64,000 nt of DNA, taken from assembly GCA_000729835.1 (NCBI GenBank), contig JFHB01000006.1:186001-250000 (forward strand). Direction: 5' to 3'. The position numbers and the translations under genes were made by a program. Shown one piece after another: positions 47,295 through 57,474 of the stretch. The stretch's first letter is position 1. Every line of letters starts with the position of its first letter. Source of the DNA: Atkinsonella hypoxylon. Its lineage: Eukaryota > Ascomycota > Sordariomycetes > Hypocreales > Clavicipitaceae. Under the pieces are notes generated by a model that saw nothing but the letters and a program-made list of their open reading frames with translations, had not been told where the DNA came from and made no database searches.

Positions 47295-48200
47295 ATGAAG
47301 GTGTCTGCGACAACCCTCGTCCTGGCTGCTGCTCTCGGCGTTGCTGCTCGCCCTAGCGGTCACGGCCATCAGGCGGTCCATCGGTCTCTGGCAAAACGCC
47401 TCGACTTTTTCGTCAATAAGAAGCCTGATGTTGCTGTTGGCATTGACACTACCATTGCTCCTACTACGACATCGCAGTCTTCTCCATCAGATCAGTCACC
47501 TCAGTCAGCTCCCTCGTCTGCCTCGCCCTCTTCGTCTTCGTCCCCCTCTGGCTCTGGCTCTGGCTCTGGCTCTGGCTCCGGCGGTGCCAAGAAGCAGTTC
47601 TGTGGCGGCAAACAGAAGCGTGCCAGTCTTGCCGAAATTGCCTACAAAGGCAATTTGGGTATTGCCGATGATTATGGTTGCAATCTGATGATGGTGGACA
47701 GCGAAGACGGTTATGATTACACCGCTACATTTGAAAACAAGTCTGGCAATGATCAGCAATGTGTCGCCTGGCTCAAGATTGGACCGACTGGCGGCATCAA
47801 CGGATTTTTCAAAGGCAACCAGGTCCTTAACTTTGATCTTCCCGCCGGCAGCAAGAAGGTCCTTGCGGCTGAAGCCAACAGCCAAGGTGGTGTCGCTTGC
47901 GGTGCCGGCGAAGTTAGCCTCACTAGCTTTGGACAGTTTGCCGACACTTGGTTCGAGTTTGACTTCGCCAATGAATCCAACGGAGGTTACAGCGGAGCTG
48001 ATGCCTCTTGCTTGGTCGCTGCCAGTAACAATCTCCCCATCCAGGCCATGAAGGTTTGCGCCAAAGGCGCACCTGAATGCTCTACCATCAACAACGGTGG
48101 CAGTGGCACCAACGCCTACGTTGCCAACACGGAGAATCTTGACGGAATCGGCCTTAACATCAACCCAGGCCCGATCGCGTTCCAGGTCACTGTCGGTTAA
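47295..48200 (+). CDS. secreted Asp f 4-like protein
   Basis: A single exon of 301 residues. A signal peptide MKVSATTLVLAAALGVAARP is followed by a dibasic site (LAKR, residues about 32-35) suited to Kex2 processing. A Ser/Pro-rich linker with Gly-Ser repeats spans about residues 56-98. The globular C-terminal domain (about 105-301) contains ASLAEIAYKGNLGIADDYGC, NDQQCVAWLKIG and spaced cysteines, resembling the Aspergillus Asp f 4 allergen family. Members are secreted or wall-associated and of unknown biochemical role. Cysteines sit in CGG, YGC, QQC, VAC, ASC, KVC and PEC contexts, consistent with disulphides. The context CACAATGAAG at the start is acceptable. Confidence 0.85.
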   Translation: MKVSATTLVLAAALGVAARPSGHGHQAVHRSLAKRLDFFVNKKPDVAVGIDTTIAPTTTSQSSPSDQSPQSAPSSASPSSSSSPSGSGSGSGSGSGGAKKQFCGGKQKRASLAEIAYKGNLGIADDYGCNLMMVDSEDGYDYTATFENKSGNDQQCVAWLKIGPTGGINGFFKGNQVLNFDLPAGSKKVLAAEANSQGGVACGAGEVSLTSFGQFADTWFEFDFANESNGGYSGADASCLVAASNNLPIQAMKVCAKGAPECSTINNGGSGTNAYVANTENLDGIGLNINPGPIAFQVTVG

Positions 48201-50148
48201 ATTTTCGGAAGACCATGATTTGATTTGCTACGCTGTTAGAAATGGCGACTACTCCTGGACTGTGTGGTTCTTCATTCCACAGACTACAGGGCTTGTAGGG
48301 TGTTCTCGGATTGCTGATAACGGTTGGGTTACTGGACGTCTTCTTCAGGAATTGCATTGACGCTTCTATATGTGTTGATAGGGGTCTCAAACTTCTGGAC
48401 TACTATTTCCTATGCTATATATATTTTTTTTTTGAGAGTACATAAATTTGATATTGACAGTTGATGTTTTTTTTTTTCTTGGGACGTGAAAGTATCCACA
48501 TGACGTGAGAATCATGCTTTTCTCAAGAATGAAATGTTCGGCAATGGATGTGACATGCAGTCTTGTGCTCGATGACGGACTCGAGGAGGTTTTCTACTGG
48601 TGTCCTTTGCTAAAAAAAAATCCTCCGTTCACGGCGACTAGAACAAGCACTGGACTGGAAAAGGCCCGTTGTCACGACTGACTTGTGGCGCCAGAAAATA
48701 GAACGACGTGCTCTTCTTCTACTTCTTCTTCTTCTCCTTCTTCTTCAGGCAGTGGCGCCAGGCCAGTCTTTGTGGAGAGTACATTCGAAATAAGCTTGAA
48801 AAGCTCTTTAACGCAGCCGTGGCCTTGCGATGCCTTCACCATCTACGGAATAGACATTACAGTAGTTGATCAAGTTTCTCTGCTCTGTTGTTGAATGTGG
48901 AGTGCGAATGCACCGGTTGGGATCACCCATGTTACAGTCATCCTGATGCATTCCCTTTCGGAAATCCTTTCGGGTTGTATTGCAGGGGGCAGGGGAGCTG
49001 GTGGTGCAGTGCAGTACAGCTGCAGAACCCTTGCGCCTCCTAAAGCGTCGCATTTTAGGGCATGGGGCTTTTAAAGGAGCACGAACGGGCAGGGTAACCT
49101 TGCAGGGGCTGTTTAGCCGTGGCGCTGACAGGGTAAACTACGGAGTAAATTTCTTTCCGACGGTTTTTATTGTCCTTGCGAGGGGGGGTTCCACATTCGT
49201 TTGACGTGGCGCCGTGGCTTTGGCTTAACTTGGGCATTTACACTGATTGGTCTCTTTTGTTCGGACGAAGCATGACGAGATCGGACATGGACAAACTTGA
49301 TCGTGGGAGTTTTATGTTGAAATCAAAGCCACTTGATGTTTATGAAATAGAAGACTTCTAAGTAAGATACAAGACGCCTGACGCAACGGGAGAGTGCCCC
49401 CTCACATGCCGAAAAATGGCTGGCGGCATTGTATACAAGCCCAGCAACTGCCGACTGTTCAGTTGTCCAAGGATGCGTTGCAACCAGGCGTAAGCACATG
49501 GCTAGCCATGAAACGATCCCAAGACCTCATACACTGGACATGTTGAAATGGTGCCGCTCAATCGTAGCTGACCAAAGAATTCAGAGGACATGTAGTCGAT
49601 GCGCCAAAAGGAAATCACCAGAATGCCCAATGTGCTCAGGCGGAAGGCGTACAGTGCGATGATGGCTCAGACGGTGCACATCGTCAGAAGGAGGAATGGA
49701 ATGGAATGGCTTCATGGCCACAGCCTCGACACCAATATTGCTGGCTCAGCTTACTTGTTTGATCTCCAGCCAGCCAGGTCATCGTGGACCATCAAGACGA
49801 TGGCCCCCAGACACCCTCCAATCGAAGGTGCTATGATGAAGGCGATGCGTAGGAAAAGATGAAGGTGGCATTGCATTTTACCATGGCTGTGAATATAAAC
49901 GCACACTTTGGTTGGGGAGACAGACATTGCCAAGAACACGGCTGATTAAAGAAAAATAGAAAACCATAGTCTCATTCAATAAATATACTGAATAGAAGAA
50001 AAGTAACTCATTACTTGCACGCAACTTGCGTCACAAGAACATCATGGCATTGGTCCCCATTTTCATTAACTCCCCCCCCAAATCCTTATCTCCATTTTCA
50101 ACCCCGCAATAGCCAGATTCCTTGAAGCCAGTACCAGAGAATATGCCT
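48201..50148. other. intergenic region between two secreted-protein genes
   Basis: About 1.9 kb between convergent genes. It has a TTCTTCT-rich tract at 48712-48747, short A and T runs, and a TACGGAGTA motif at 49139..49147. I see no convincing gene. Confidence 0.45.
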
Positions 50149-50547
50149 CTAATTCCCGAGATTCGTCTGTGAAGGGGTGGCGCAAGCAAAAACAGTGGTA
50201 TGCGTGGGCTTGATAGCCGTAACAGTCTTGGAGAAGAAGACGGCCGGTCCCATGCCCCAAGGGATGTGCATCTCGGTGACGGCGGTGCAATGGCCACAGT
50301 CGATGGTTGTTGTATCTGTGACAGTGGAAGTCCAGACGGTCATGACAGGTCCCTCAGTGAAAGTCGGCGGGATAAACACAGTCTTGGTACAGGCTGAAGG
50401 CTCAGGGGCGAAAAGCTCAGGGAGAGCCTCAGGGCCGGAAGACTCAGGGACGGAAGGTCCAGCGGCGTAAGCCTCCCGATTGACGGGATTGGCGTGGACA
50501 GAGGCGGCCATGGCGATGGCAAGTCCGATGAGCTGAGAAGCGTACAT
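50149..50547 (-). CDS. small secreted protein, paralogue 1
   Basis: A single exon of 132 residues. MYASQLIGLAIAMAASVHA is a clear signal peptide with an A-x-A-type cleavage site. After a short acidic, Pro/Ser-rich stretch (about 20-50) comes a Thr/Val-rich core: TVWTSTVTDTTTIDCGHC, then WGMGPAVFFSKTVTA, ending TTVFACATPS. Four cysteines are visible, two of them in the DCxxC motif. The same plan recurs in the gene at 51895..52305. No enzymatic motif is present; it may be a wall or extracellular protein. Function unknown. Confidence 0.75.
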   Translation of the reverse strand: MYASQLIGLAIAMAASVHANPVNREAYAAGPSVPESSGPEALPELFAPEPSACTKTVFIPPTFTEGPVMTVWTSTVTDTTTIDCGHCTAVTEMHIPWGMGPAVFFSKTVTAIKPTHTTVFACATPSQTNLGN

Positions 50548-51894
50548 TTTTGGTGGTTATGCGAAGTACAAGACTTTGTAAAGAAAAGGTGACACAAAAG
50601 GTGAAAGGATGGTGGTGAGGACTGTTTGGATCTGAGTCTGATAGGGAGTATATCGATGGGGGAATGTGGCGAGCTTTTAAATACTTTCTTGGGGATATCA
50701 GATTGCTAGGACGACTCAGGCTGTATGGTTTCTTCTCCTCTCGTACATTATGGCGGGTGAAGAGAAAAAAAAATTTTTTTTTTCTCAACACTTTTGCGGT
50801 TCCATCTGTATGCGGTTGATGCCGAGGAAGGTCCTACGTTGCATCAAAACTTCGGTTTTACGCGGGATCACGATGGGCCTCGCGGGACGAGGAGCATGTG
50901 CAAACATGCCATCGCCTAGGACTTAATGGAGTCGATATCGGACAATAGATGTGCCTATACCTGCACGTTGGTATACTTTCTCTCGCTCCGCGGGGAGGAA
51001 GGATGTATCCTTAGCCCGCGAACTCGCACAGTGGTTCCATTGACAGCTGAAGGCAGGGAGTGACCCATGTTCACGAGGACGACCAAGTAGAAGCCATGAC
51101 ATGCGGAGATGCGGAGGACGCCGCACGGAACGCGCGACATTTCACCGTCGTAACCCTGGCGAGCATTAGTGACTGCATGCCAGCCGTGGCGAGGGTTGCC
51201 ATGTAAGACAAGTTGGTCTTGACAGCTTCGTGGCTGCGTGCCAGCCGCGATAAGACAAGAGGGTCTTAAGAACAAGGTTTTCTGGAATTATTACGGACAT
51301 ACCGAGTGACAGATGATGTGAGCTGTAGTTGCGCCCGGGATATGTATGTACATATATGACGGGCCATTATGTGTCTAAAACAAAGGGAAAAAAAGAAAAA
51401 TTTTCCGTCGCCTTTGGTGCCGATGAGACTACACTTGCGTACTGGCAGCATCATCATCCCACTAGGATCGACAATGCTTTACAATACTTCATTCTACTAG
51501 CAAAATGGATGGCGCCTTTCATAGAATAGTATTGTCGTCTGCTAAAGTGTCAAGTAACTGGACCTTCACACAGTAAACAGTAAAGTGAGCAAATCCCGTG
51601 TATTGTAGGGAGGGCATTCAAGTGAGCCCGCGTTCGAACACAGACTATAGTTACGGGTGTTTTCGCTCCGTACCTAGGTCACTATCTATGCAGGTATGTA
51701 TGCGGACTGTCCGATGGAAAGATAAGAAGCGCGGCTATACTCGGCCAGGTAATATAGGGGACGAGCGCTAATATATGATGTATTATACTCTAATAATACT
51801 CCGTATAGTGCCCCAGTCTAATCGTTGCAGTCGGCAAATTCGGAACGGCACGAGGACAGGGTCTAGAAGTCGCTAGTGGTATTGTGCGTTTTTA
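50548..51894. other. spacer between the two small secreted-protein genes
   Basis: About 1.35 kb. It contains the upstream region of the gene ending at 50547, short A/T runs at 50764-50782, and a TACTCCGTA motif at 51797..51805. No gene is seen. Confidence 0.45.
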
Positions 51895-52305
51895 TCAGAA
51901 GTCAAGGATCCATTCGCACGAGGACATGCTTGCCTGTAATCTAGAAGCGTCGAAATCAGGTCGTATGGGCCGCGCGCAAATTGTCCGATGAACCGTGTGA
52001 GGCATCTGCTCCGTCGCCGTTGTCGTAATGATCATCGCAGGACAATGGACCCTCGGCTCAGTGCGAACCTCAATGCTTCCGCAGCCATGACAGTCCAATT
52101 CGTGATCCACCGTGACCGTGGAGCTGTAGATGCGTGCGACGCCATCAAACGAGCATTGTGGCCAGTACGGCGGTGTCGGGAGCCGGGACGCCGTTATCGT
52201 CGTGGTTGTTGTGCAGCCGCTTGTTGCCGTCGAGGGCGCGGTAAGCACTTGGCTGGACATGGTAGCGAATATGGCTACGGTAACTATGCGACTCATCGAA
52301 AACAT
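51895..52305 (-). CDS. small secreted protein, paralogue 2
   Basis: The frame from ATG 52305 codes 136 residues; a second ATG three codons on (52296) is equally possible. The N-terminus MSRIVTVAIFATMSSQVLTA looks like a signal peptide. The mature part repeats the plan of the 50149..50547 gene: Cys-Thr-rich start, RIYSSTVTVDHELDCHGC, an acidic/basic segment ending CPAMIITTTATE, then TVHRTICARP. It has seven cysteines against four. Both genes lie on the minus strand 1.35 kb apart. The open frame extends further upstream, but that part has no better start. Function unknown; I infer paralogy from the shared STVT-x5-DCxxC core. Confidence 0.65.
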   Translation of the reverse strand: MFSMSRIVTVAIFATMSSQVLTAPSTATSGCTTTTTITASRLPTPPYWPQCSFDGVARIYSSTVTVDHELDCHGCGSIEVRTEPRVHCPAMIITTTATEQMPHTVHRTICARPIRPDFDASRLQASMSSCEWILDF

Positions 52306-52700
52306 GTGTACACAAAGTACTCGTGGTGGTTGATTATAATATCGCTTATATCGTTCTTTTTGCTTTTTTTTGTAAAGAGAGCCTGTGGATTGTGAAGAAC
52401 GCCTACTTCCAAGAAAGTTGAAGGTCAACAGGGATTGATAACGTGTCGATCGCAGGGAGGGGTTTCGTCCGATAAACAACTGTAAATAGATCTTAAACGC
52501 GAGCTGCCAATCTGAAACACACCTGCAAGGGGCAATTTCTCCGTAGGATCCATGTCTTACGAAGTGACAAACAAGAGTCTCTGGCCGACATACCCGAGAA
52601 GGGCGAACGCAAGACACAACAGCCAGCCGAACAGGATTAGGCGACGGTGAAATCTTCTGTCTTAGCATAAAGGCAGAATGAGTTGCAAAGTCTATCCCTT

Positions 52701-52791
52701 TGGCAGTATTAAGGGAGCATTATAGTATGCCACCTGCTGCCGATTAGAGGCTAGCTCTGCAAGTGACCAATTTGCTCCCTTAACACTGCCA
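52701..52791. repeat. short inverted-repeat element (91 bp)
   Basis: TGGCAGTATTAAGGGAGCA at 52701..52719 is matched in reverse complement by TGCTCCCTTAACACTGCCA at 52773..52791 with one mismatch. Weaker inverted similarity continues about ten bases outward on each side. The mismatches across the wider arms are all transitions. No target duplication is obvious, so it may be a small MITE or a stem-loop relic. Confidence 0.75.
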
Positions 52792-53298
52792 GAGAAATGG
52801 ATTCGAGTTGAGTGATGGGGCGGTATGCGGGTTAAACAAAAAAGTAGCCAGTCTTTACTCGCAAGCTCACAACTCTAGGTGTTGGGTCGGCCACTTCAAT
52901 CACGTCTTTCTTGACCCGTGTGGGCGACTCAGATTGATTCACCATGAACGTCGCCAATACAACATGACAACTACCTTCAGCGCCCTTGGGATGTGCCCGG
53001 GGAGAACATCAGTCACATCCTTCTCAGCTACTCATAGCCGGTGAGAGATTCTCACGAATGCATATGCCCAAAGCGGACGAGAAAGCAGGGTAGATATTTG
53101 TCGTGTGTGAGATGCGGGGCGTGACTTCATTTGCTCAGTTATGCTCCGCCTTGCCTCGAAAGAATCCTAGTGATCGGAACTCTCCTCTTTTCAAGTTCCA
53201 CTGATGTCTTAAAAGGGCTGTGGTCATTCCGGCTCAAACTTGCCGAAGGCATCCGAAGAGAACTGTGCCCCTGTTAAGCCATTCATGTCATCCCATTG

Positions 53299-53894
53299 TC
53301 ACCCATCCAGCCATTCAAGCGGCACGGTAGCTATACCATCCATTTGAACCACCAGTGAAGGCGATCCTTCCGCAATTGTAACAGCTTCTCGGTATGGGAC
53401 TTTTGCAAATGCTCCCAAGCATCGGCTGGCTGAGTCTGTTGTCGCTTTTAAGATCGAGTCGTCGATTGCTGCTTTGACAAGCCGGCGCCAAGGACATTGA
53501 CGTGGCCCATACAAGCTGCCACGAAACGATGGCCTTTTCTATTGGCTTTGCCGGATCTGACACGTATTTCAGCTGCTTCAAGCACGATCGCAGGTCCAAA
53601 TCGCCAATGGACAAAAGGTATCCAAGGCCAGCAGATTGTCCCATTTCCTAATGAATGGGTTCCACAGCGACGAAGAATAAGGATTGAACGGCAAAGTATT
53701 GAAAGACACCAGATCCATTGTCTATGATCCATTTGAATCTCACCATTCCTTCCTCTTGTTTCGCCGACTGTGGCCCCGATATTTCCCATAGATGAAGAAG
53801 CTTTGGAGCTCAAGGGAGGCTCAGGGTCAAAATGCGTGGCTTGAAGTAGTAGAGAGCTGCGAGCTTCAAATGCAAATTGCAAGTTCAGCCTCAA
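53299..53894 (-). pseudogene. possible broken protein-coding gene, family unknown
   Basis: Three overlapping minus-strand frames each contain a stretch of protein-like sequence: FQYFAVQSLFFVAVEPIH before a stop, then FGPAIVLEAAEIRVRSGK with HRFVAACMGHVNVLGAG, then VPYREAVTIAEGSPSLVV in a third frame. The order along the strand is consistent with one gene interrupted by frameshifts, or with one containing unrecognised introns. I cannot name the family. Chance open frames remain a real alternative. Confidence 0.25.
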
Positions 53895-54552
53895 GATCGT
53901 AGTCCACAGACGTCGGTCAATTTCAGCTCTGTAGACGGTTCATCTTCCCTAGGTATTTGGGATCTCTTTGCAAGCCCGTGGTTGCCAGCGTCAAACCTTG
54001 GGTAAGTCTCAAGAAGTGAATCGGCCTCGTTCTTTGCAGATATCGACTACCCAAGATGTTCAGAAGATATAGAACAGAGCCTCTTCTTCTTTATCTTGCG
54101 GCTGAGGGTCTTGCCTTGCATTTGAAGAGAGCTTGGCACGCATCGCCTTTTTCTGCCTCTGCTCGACCGAGCAAATCGAACTCTGTCGGTGGCTACGGCA
54201 TGCTAGTTAGTATGAAAAATGAAATTCAAGTTATGACACTGCATAGTTTTTTTTTTTTTTTTCCTGCTGACCTGAGAGTCATACCAAGTTCGTTACCTTT
54301 GCCCGGTGGTTATTTGCAAAATATCTTGTTTTAGATATGGTGCCCTTGCGTAGAGGCAAAGATTCCACATTCGTTTGTTCAGAAGAGCTGCCATTATCAA
54401 GTCTACATATGTAATACATTGACAAGCTGTTCTTCTAGTCGTGAACTCTGGCAGTCAGGTGGTCAAGATTTGACGGTATGAATATCTGACCAACGGCAAG
54501 GCTTGGAACGCCGGTAGAGGCCTTCGATGGACTGAGTGCGTCCGACTCGTTG

Positions 54553-54862
54553 TCAGAAGTATTGTGTCCAAGGTTTGGTTTCGATTTGAGGATCGTGCTG
54601 GCTATACAGGCCGATGGATAGCACTTGCTGAAGATACGCCGTACAATGTAGTCGGCATGATTCTCTCGCCCATCGCCGCAGAGTTGTGAACAGGAGCATC
54701 TGCTCTAGTGCAATGCCTACGCGGAGAGCTTTTGTCACACTTTATCTTCCGTCCTCGGCATGGTCGACAGGCCAAGGTAGCCGTGTGCGTTTCTATAGAG
54801 CACAGCAGAAGACACAGGACTGGACGCAGTGACGAGGTCACGATGGGAGTGATCCTGAACAT
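54553..54862 (-). pseudogene. relic of a Zn2Cys6 transcription factor
   Basis: The minus strand codes TATLACRPCRGRKIKCDKSS, matching the first half of a fungal Zn(II)2Cys6 cluster (C-x2-C-x6-C with the basic RGRKIKCDKS loop). The second half should supply three more cysteines, but the frame continues PRRHCTRADAPVHNS with only one and soon stops. A neighbouring frame (54553..54738) stays open a little longer. No regulator-sized frame follows. The cluster was probably once part of an intact regulator gene and has decayed by frameshift and substitution. Confidence 0.55.
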
Positions 54863-56014
54863 TGTCTGCCATGTTAGTAGCCAGTGTGCCTGCTCGCTAA
54901 ACCCTGGCCAATCAGGTCAGTGAAGTCTAGCAGATGGGAGGGATTGCGACTAGTACGTCGATGCGCACCATCGTTCGCTGTGCCTCGAAATTTCGATGAA
55001 CTTTAGGGGATGAGGTAATAGCCTTTGCAGGGTGCTAACAATGTAAGTGCCATGCATTTGGGGATATGGCAGCTTGCTGCAATGCAGAAAACATCGAACA
55101 ATCCTCCGTGTTGATTGGCCGATTCGATGCATTTTACCGCGCCCACGGAATACCGACATATATCATTATAAAGGAACCCTCTTGCTAGCTGATACAGAAG
55201 ACGAAACAGAGGGGGAAAAGAGACAGAGGGAGAGGGAGAAGAGGGGGAGAATATCGGAACATGCAATTCCTGACTTGTACTTTAATCTCCCAGTTTCACC
55301 AAAGCTCCACCTAAGAACTGCATATAACGCTTGACAGAATATTTTGATAGAGCTCATATTGTCAAAACGACTGCCACATCGAAGAAATAAAGGGATCAGA
55401 AAATAGTCGAAACTAACTCAAGCTATAATTCTAGATGCGCTTACCCCAATTCTAAATCTCTGACTCTCTCAAATTCCTAGCCCGTTATGTATCGTACATT
55501 CAATTGGCAAAATCGCACAACCAACGTGTGAATCTTGCCAGTTGTGTTAATGTTGTCATGGAAGCAAAACTGTCAAGTTCGCCGATGCCAGCAATAGCAG
55601 ACATAATGGGCGAGTAATGCTTGACTGCTTAAAATCGACTTCCATGTCACTTTTGGTTGCAGAACGTATTCTTCCTCCAGGCGAAGACAATCCTGTCCAG
55701 AACAAAGCGCTCAAGTGGTTAGTCCACCGGAATATAAAAAGTTAGATATCTGTATAACATGCTATGGAGAAGCGGGCCAATGTACAAACCGAACATATTC
55801 CCCTAACCCGAAACCCAGTATTAATCAAGTACCATTGTACATAGGCAACATGCCTCGTTGTCTCCCCAGACCACAGCCAGTTGGCGAAAACACATGCCAG
55901 GCCTGCACGTCTTCATCATTTTTTCGTCATGCATCACCAATAAGCTCTAGGATATATGCGCTCTTTGGCCACCACCGCTAATTCCTCTTCGTACGCCCCT
56001 ATCCGCTTGTATTC

Positions 56015-57474
56015 TTACAGAAGAAGCTCCAGAGGGTTTTCAATGACCTTTTTGAACTCCCGGATCCATTCAGCACCGACAGCGCCATCCACAACCTTGT
56101 GGTCGAAGCTGGCAGTAACAGTGATCTGATCCTCCCACTCAACACCAGTAGTGCCATCGTCATTCTCGACAGGGACGGCAACCTTCTTGGTGGTGCCAAC
56201 GGCAAGAATAGCTGCCTGAGGTGGGTTGATGACGGCAGTGAAGTTGTCAACGGCAGCATTCATGCCCATGTTGGAGATTGAGATAGTGCCACCTTGGTAC
56301 TCCTCAGGCTTCAATTTGTTTTCGCGAGCCTTTTTGGCAAGCTCCTTAACCTTTGCGGAGATGGATTCTAATCCGCGAGCATCGACGCCGGTAACGATCG
56401 GAGTGATGAGACCGGTAGGTGTGGAAACGGCGACAGACACGTCAACGGTATTGAACTGACGGATGGAGCCCTCTCGCCAGCTGGAGTTGACAGCAGGAAC
56501 CTTCTTAGAAGCAGTAGCAATGGCCTTGATGAGAAAGTCATTGACAGAAAGTTTGTACTTGTTCTCGGAAGAGCTGTTCAGGGCCTGGCGAAGCTTAAGC
56601 AGCTTGGAGACAGACAGAGTGCTGGTAACGAAGAAATGGGGATTCTTCTGAACAGACTCCTGGAGACGGCTAGCAATGGTCTTGCGCATGTTGCTCAAGG
56701 GAATGTCCTCGAAAGTAGCACCTGGGGCTGCAACAGTAGGACTGCTGAGAGACTTCTTAACATCCTCCTCAGTGATCTTGCCGCCCTTGCCGGTGCCTTT
56801 AATACCGTCCAGGCTGATGCCGTTCTCACGAGCCAGTCGCTTAGCACCAGGGGCGGCGTTGGGCTCACGATCAAGAGCAGTCTCGAGCTTGCCCTTGGAA
56901 GAGTATTGTTCTGGCTCGGCGGAGGGTTCGGGAGTTGATGACGAGGGGGCCGGTTTGGACTCGGACTTCTCTTCCTTAGGCTGGGGGGGGTTGGCATTCC
57001 CGCCAGCGTCCTCCAACGTGAATTTCTCGAAAGCAGAGATATCGGTTCCCTCTTCGACGAGAATTGCAATTGGCTGGGATGTAGCTATGTTAGTATCGAA
57101 CACTCGAAGGGACCCTAATTTTTCATATACAATGTTACAGCACTGGATTCACTCACGCTTCCGACAGCGACGTCTTTCTCTCCAGACTCTTTGAGGATCT
57201 TAGCAATTACACCCTCCTCTTGAAATTCAAAATCCATTTGAGCCTTGTCAGTCTCGATTTCGACCAAGACGTCACCAGGTGCAATAGAATCACCAGCCTT
57301 CTTCTGCCAAGCGCCGATGTTGCCAGCCTGCATCGTGGGGGAGAGAGCAGGCATCTTGACGACCTGATGATCAGGGAATGAAGCATAGTATCTTACTACG
57401 CGAGAAGTGAAGCCAATGCGCAAGACATTGTGAGTCGGGGCGAGAACTCGCCTCCGAATAGCGGCACTGAGCAT
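56015..57474 (-). CDS. LAT1: pyruvate dehydrogenase E2, dihydrolipoyl acetyltransferase
   Basis: Exons 57474..57157 and 57073..56015 join across an 83-nt intron to 458 residues. The first 35 residues are basic and lack acids (MLSAAIRRRVLAPTHNVLRI), a mitochondrial presequence. One lipoyl domain follows, with the lipoylated Lys in VEIETDKAQMDF (about residue 80). A flexible Pro/Ser/Glu-rich linker leads to the E3-binding domain AAPGAKRLARENGISLDGIK. The catalytic core ends with DHKVVDGAVGAEW, containing the HxxxDG active site. The enzyme transfers acetyl groups to CoA in the mitochondrial matrix and forms the core of the complex. One lipoyl domain and this length match fungal Lat1. The start is the first ATG of the frame. 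Confidence 0.96.

Larger units (their letters stand above)
52306..56014. other. 3.7-kb region of decayed genes upstream of the second secreted gene
   Basis: It contains the 91-bp inverted-repeat element (52701..52791), a possible broken gene (53299..53894), a Zn2Cys6 relic (54553..54862), a run of 17 T near 54247, and a purine-rich tract at about 55197-55250. The far right is the 3' flank of the pyruvate dehydrogenase E2 gene. No intact gene is supported. Confidence 0.45.

Noticed and set aside
51615..51660. GTTCGAAC resembling a tRNA T-loop
   Set aside because: No matching A-box or acceptor stem nearby.
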